Notes under the pieces: model-generated
Told to the model about the DNA's origin: nothing
Database searches by the model: none
Seen by the model: only the letters and a program-made list of their open reading frames with translations
Part shown: positions 6,701 to 8,608 of the stretch, piece by piece
How positions within the stretch are numbered: position 1 is the first letter of the stretch
Layout: the number at the start of each line of letters is the position of its first letter
Origin: Thermoplasmata archaeon
Lineage (GTDB): Archaea > Thermoplasmatota > Thermoplasmata > Lutacidiplasmatales > UBA184
Length of the DNA stretch: 8,608 nt
Direction: 5' to 3'
Assembly: GCA_030043255.1 (NCBI GenBank)
Contig: JASHYB010000018.1
Coordinates: 1-8,608 of the forward strand
Position numbers and translations under genes: made by a program

Positions 6701-7182
6701 CCCCCGAGGAACGTCCAGGTCTGGTCGCCGTCCAGCAGCAGGACGTAGCCGTCGCGAGCGTCCCAGGTCATGGCCGCGAAGGTGGTCGCCGGGGGCGACG
6801 GCGTGGGCGTCAGCTCCGTCCAGGAGCCGCGGCCGAACGCCCCGGAGAAGGTCCAGGTCGAGCCGTCCGTACCGAAGTAGACGAGGTAGTCGTCGAGAGG
6901 GTCGTTGGCGATAGCCCCTCCGGACTGCGCGGGCGGGTGCGTCGACTCTCCCAGCTGAGACCACGATGGGTCCGCACCGGCGGGCCCGTCCGAAGGCGCG
7001 AGGCCTTTGGCGAGCGATGGGAGCTTGGCCGGGGACCCGCCCAAGGATCCCGAAACCCCGCCGGGGGAGGAGGAAGCGGGGAACCGGCCCGCCCCCAGTA
7101 CGAGCGCCGAGGACGCCACGAGGATGGCCACGGCGACCGCTAGCCGACCGCTCCGACGCGGCGAGACTCGGTGTGCCCCCAT
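3703..7182 (-). CDS. Secreted/surface protein: kelch-like propeller, unique insert, seven Ig-like GLP modules (1159 aa)
   Basis: A large extracellular protein of unknown role. Residues 1-33 are a signal peptide or anchor (basic RVSPRRSGR, then a hydrophobic run at about 14-31). Residues 74-358 form a kelch-like propeller of about five to six blades: each has W(T/S)E(L/V/I/F), a P-rich turn, a hydrophobic strand, a GG or DG pair (for example VVLLYGGWGGG at 188-198, VVLWGGNN at 242-249, LIMFGG at 290-295) and a downstream D/T-T-W. C296 and C303 could form a disulfide. Ig-like modules lie at about 362-437, 439-512, 712-801 and 803-887, then the A, B and C modules at 889-973, 974-1059 and 1060-1134. 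Between modules two and three is a ~200-residue region (513-711) that I do not recognise. A 25-residue tail follows module C and is not shared with the neighbours. There is no C-terminal membrane helix. The start ATG at 7182 lies 24 nt after the upstream stop, without a clear Shine-Dalgarno site, so it is probably translated from a common message. Confidence 0.9.
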   Translation of the reverse strand: MGAHRVSPRRSGRLAVAVAILVASSALVLGAGRFPASSSPGGVSGSLGGSPAKLPSLAKGLAPSDGPAGADPSWSQLGESTHPPAQSGGAIANDPLDDYLVYFGTDGSTWTFSGAFGRGSWTELTPTPSPPATTFAAMTWDARDGYVLLLDGDQTWTFLGGAWTELYPSAAPSSRSQASMVFDYADDVVLLYGGWGGGSYGTSPLQDTWEYAAGVWTEVSSTSPPGPRDSYGLAFDPALGQVVLWGGNNVGTVTTTWAFAGGTWSEIDTPSSPPGRSGLTLTWDASTQSLIMFGGCSTSPGNCGTYYNDTWSFSGTAWTEFSTTQAPPPELGMAAANESDSAGGGIVLLATDGTTWTSEPTTYAVNVTASGLPGDTSWWLNLTNGPSFSSSGPHLQFVEPNGSYAYTAQSQDRALGTQGGTISVNGAPLAVELSFAQPTYSVTMSAPGLPSGTSWSVEVDGQNESTTTGSLSFLLPNGTFSYAASAEAGLVGPTSGNFTVDGSPLDVSVPYYPTLGPFASFGVTMNYTDPELVLPVVANETVVVLFAGSNDGGAPSTEISVDGVSEPFSTDQLISGEFGPNQALTGVYVLNVSTPGNVSFSVAAYAPGDHPQLLAAAVLNPGYWIAGLGSAVGAPSATLGLPDGGATYLYAGAGAGGGHLSTVGQLLGTTEPLGGDGQVDQTFLATSGDPNATVSNVLGVGNTVGISGVQVSAYPVVFEQSGLPPGTNWSVTVSPADEIRGGSDPTSPEVVLTSNNSTEQIDLPNGSYVYSPASSDPEVAASNGTFAVNGSGLAVPVEFRLPTYAVNLTATGLPSGANWSILFDGTSQLTTNGSVELRAPNGTYPYSALPVLYAGGAWYGTDAGNGTLVVAGASVDVTVPYARLAQVSVTFRESGLPSGRPWEVTLGSSGDNETTTTARSSLELLAPEAAVGLSLRAAGYSLSSVTGPGVVNSTRLNVTGPGVVRVTFGHLETLTFTERGLGPGVAWSVAIVSAAPGGPAGQTRTTTSSSATFTVVSDLYRWTVRPSTTEYEAKPTHGAVGVGVAPKAVKVAFKELTSKVTFEEKGLPRHTAWEVEIAGVGTYELTGASLTVRLPNGTYNYTVTSSNPKYSASSPTGTLTVATPTAVKVGETFTDPAGSEFPLVGASSLTSLRVEGRVT
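3859..3955 (-). repeat. 97-nt near-identical segment shared with 684-780
   Basis: Partner of the segment at 684-780: 93 of 97 bases match, and 3859-3900 is identical to 684-725. It encodes module C residues around LTVRLPNGTYNYTV of the 1159-aa protein. Confidence 0.9.
3983..4026 (-). repeat. 44-nt identical segment shared with 7427-7470
   Basis: All 44 bases equal 7427-7470. The segment encodes FKELTSKVTFEEKGL, the end of module B and start of module C. The flanking bases differ on both sides. Identity at silent positions in such a long run indicates recent common origin or conversion between the two genes. Confidence 0.9.
5050..5646 (-). other. Unrecognised ~200-residue insert domain inside the 1159-aa protein
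   Basis: Residues 513-711 interrupt the run of GLP modules. Visible parts: FGVTMNYTDPELVLPVVANE, VVVLFAGSNDGGAPSTEISV, a strand-rich stretch VYVLNVSTPGNVSFSVAAYA, a less polar segment LLAAAVLNPGYWIAGLGSAV, a Gly/Ala run AGAGAGGGHL (651-660), and DQTFLATSGDPNATVS. It has no GLP signature, no cysteine and no catalytic motif that I recognise. The strand pattern suggests a compact beta-sandwich or jelly-roll, perhaps ligand-binding; this is inference. Confidence 0.6.
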
Positions 7183-7206
7183 GCGAGTTCCCGGAACCCC
7201 GCTCTC

Positions 7207-8608
7207 CTACCCGCCGCTGGCCCGTGTGAAAACGACCGTCACCTTCACCGCCTTCGGGACGGAGACCGTCACGGTCCCGGTTGGCTGGTCGGTCGTGTAG
7301 CCGGCCCGGGTCGTTCCGATGGTGTAGTTGTAGGTCCCGTTGGGAAGGTGGAGCACGATCGCGGCGCCGGTTCCGTTCAGCTCCGGCAGGCCGGGGATCG
7401 TCACGGACCAGTGCGAGTGGCTCGGGAGCCCCTTCTCCTCGAACGTCACCTTCGACGTCAGCTCCTTGAAGGTGACCTTCACAGACTTCGCGCTCAGGCC
7501 GACGCCGACCGTCCCGTGTTCCGGGACCGCTTCGTACACCGGGGTGGACGGGGTCACCGTCCACCGGTACGGGTCGGAGGTGACGGTGAACGTCACCGAG
7601 CTGTTGGTCGTGGTCTGGTTCTGGCCCGCGGGTCCCCCGCTCACCGTCGGAGCGAGCGCCACGGTCCAGGCGATGCCGGACCCGAGCCCGCGCTCCTGGA
7701 ACGTGAGCGACTCGACGTGCCCGAAGGTCACGTGGAACGTTGCCGGACCGGATACCGTGACCTGGTGCTGGCCGAGCAGCCCGGGTCCCGTGACGCTCGA
7801 GACGGGGTACCCCACGGAGGCGAGGTCGAGCGGCAGCGTTCCTTCGGGAGCAGTCAGCGAGAGGGAGGTCCCGACGCCGAGGCGCGTTGCATTGTCCCCT
7901 GGCCAGCCGACGCTGACGTTCCACGGATGGCCCCGCGGCAGCCCCGCCTCCCGGAAGGTGAGGCTCGCGACGGTCGCCTTCGAGAAGGTGAGGTTCACCG
8001 TCACGGTGGCGTTGGCGACCTCCACGGTGCCGCTCCACGGGGTGACCGCGTACCAGACCGTGTCGACATCGAGGTACCGGAGAAGGCTGAACGCGTACTC
8101 GCCGCTCGGCTCCTCGAGGTCGATCGTCGAGGTGTTCGACGACCCGGCGCTGCCGGCGAGCGTCACCGACCAGTTCGTGCCGACGGGCAGCCCGGCCTCC
8201 ACGAAATCCACCGAGTACGACACGACCGGGAAAGCGTACAGCTCTCCGGAGGTGGTCAGGGCGAACAGGTAGCCGCCGTCGAGCGCGAGGCTGAAGGTCG
8301 GATAGCCCCCGACCGAGGTCGTCCAGACCGGGGCCCCGGTGCCCGCGCGAACGGCCCAGAGGTACCCGCTGGCGTTCCCCTCGTAGACGAGGCCGTTGGC
8401 CGAGATCACGGGGGAGGCGTTGACGCCGCCGCCGGTCATCAGGCTCCAGTCCGTCGCCCCGGTCGAGGCGTTCAGCCCGACCAGCGTGCCGTTCTCCCCG
8501 GCCACGATGACGAGCCCCCCGGCCACCGCCGGGGTGGTCTCGAGCGACGTGCCGAGCCCGACGCTCCAGAGGACGGTCCCCCCGGCGCTGACCGCCACGA
8601 CCCCGCCG
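7207..8608 (-). CDS. Secreted/surface protein with PQQ-like propeller and Ig-like GLP modules, C-terminal part (5' end outside window)
   Basis: The frame is open from the right edge to the TAG at 7207 (about 466 codons); a GTG at 8598 is in frame but sits inside a propeller blade (GGVVAVSAGG continues upstream of it), so the real start is beyond the window. Numbering from that GTG, residues 1-124 are PQQ-like blades: TPAVAGGLVIVAGENGTLVG, LNASTGATDWS and VRAGTGAPVWTT show the A..G.TG...W blade ending typical of this fold, and GYLFALTTSGELYAF closes the last one. One Ig-like module (127-207, VDFVEAGLPVGTNWSVTL) is followed by modules A (213-297), B (298-383) and C (384-463). It contains no cysteine in the visible part and no C-terminal membrane helix, ending VVFTRASGG. 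PQQ-like repeats in secreted archaeal proteins usually serve as binding or scaffolding propellers and need not bind PQQ. It is the first gene of the visible unit, 24 nt ahead of the next. Confidence 0.9.
   Translation of the reverse strand, partial: GGVVAVSAGGTVLWSVGLGTSLETTPAVAGGLVIVAGENGTLVGLNASTGATDWSLMTGGGVNASPVISANGLVYEGNASGYLWAVRAGTGAPVWTTSVGGYPTFSLALDGGYLFALTTSGELYAFPVVSYSVDFVEAGLPVGTNWSVTLAGSAGSSNTSTIDLEEPSGEYAFSLLRYLDVDTVWYAVTPWSGTVEVANATVTVNLTFSKATVASLTFREAGLPRGHPWNVSVGWPGDNATRLGVGTSLSLTAPEGTLPLDLASVGYPVSSVTGPGLLGQHQVTVSGPATFHVTFGHVESLTFQERGLGSGIAWTVALAPTVSGGPAGQNQTTTNSSVTFTVTSDPYRWTVTPSTPVYEAVPEHGTVGVGLSAKSVKVTFKELTSKVTFEEKGLPSHSHWSVTIPGLPELNGTGAAIVLHLPNGTYNYTIGTTRAGYTTDQPTGTVTVSVPKAVKVTVVFTRASGG
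7210..7962 (-). repeat. Shared C-terminal A-B-C cassette, copy in the PQQ-like protein
   Basis: A: LTFREAGLPRGHPWNV, later SSVTGPGLLGQHQVTVSGP and FGHVES. B: LTFQERGLGSGIAWTV, later PYRWTVTPSTPVYEAVP and GTVGVG, ending FKELTSK. C: VTFEEKGLPSHSHWSV, then HLPNGTYNYTIGTT. It is the most divergent of the three in module C, where the TYELTGASLTVR stretch of the other two is replaced by LNGTGAAIVL. Confidence 0.85.
7427..7470 (-). repeat. 44-nt identical segment shared with 3983-4026
   Basis: Identical over all 44 bases to 3983-4026; both encode the B/C module junction FKELTSKVTFEEKGL. Confidence 0.9.

Noticed and set aside
7187..7197. Small inverted repeat GTTCC-C-GGAAC just upstream of the start of the 1159-aa gene
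   Set aside because: Five base pairs around one central base cannot form an RNA hairpin, and such a palindrome is not rare; there is no evidence that it is an operator.
4088..8038. 1316-codon open frame on the minus strand spanning two real genes in another frame
   Set aside because: It crosses the stop/start gap between the PQQ-like and kelch-type genes and translates to Arg/Gly/Asp-rich sequence with no folded-domain pattern. The lack of stops follows from GC-rich codons of the true frame.
7207..8598. GTG at 8598 as the true start of the right-hand gene
   Set aside because: The open frame continues to the window edge and the residues before the GTG fit the same PQQ-like blade; a start here would leave a truncated propeller and no signal peptide.

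Overview
The window is GC-rich (clearly above 60% by eye) and almost filled by three large, same-direction (minus strand) genes for secreted or surface proteins. The proteins are Ser/Thr/Gly/Val-rich, poor in Lys and Cys, dense in N-X-S/T sequons, and built from many copies of an Ig-like beta-sandwich repeat of about 75-85 residues that opens with a [V/L]TF.E.GLP.G..W.V signature and carries PNGTY.Y near its middle. Repeats of this style are familiar to me from archaeal, especially Thermoplasmata-like, surface proteins and thermopsin-type proteases. A small AbrB-type regulator with an apparently leaderless promoter fits the same picture. I therefore favour a high-GC archaeon of the Thermoplasmatota, but this rests on protein style and not on a marker gene.

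Layout, reading in the direction of transcription (right to left): (1) 8608-7207, the C-terminal part of a surface protein with a PQQ-like propeller followed by four Ig-like modules; its 5' end lies beyond the window. (2) 7182-3703, a 1159-residue protein with a signal peptide, a kelch-like propeller, two Ig-like modules, an unrecognised ~200-residue insert, and five more Ig-like modules. (3) 3635-594, a 1013-residue protein with a signal peptide, an FG-GAP/VCBS-like propeller and six Ig-like modules. The gaps are 24 and 67 nt and hold no convincing promoter, so the three are probably one transcription unit. (4) A 514-nt stretch (80-593) without a credible gene, containing GC-rich hairpins and a short direct repeat. 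(5) 79-1, the first 26 codons of an AbrB/SpoVT-fold regulator with its own A+T-rich promoter region.

The main observation is architectural. Each of the three genes has a different kind of beta-propeller at the N-terminal side, yet all three end in the same ordered set of three distinguishable modules (called A, B and C here), with stretches that are near-identical even at the DNA level. This looks like a family of surface proteins with an exchangeable head and a fixed stalk or base, kept similar by duplication or gene conversion. None ends in a C-terminal membrane helix, so the shared A-B-C cassette itself is a candidate for holding the proteins on the cell or to each other. No enzymatic function can be assigned from the sequence.
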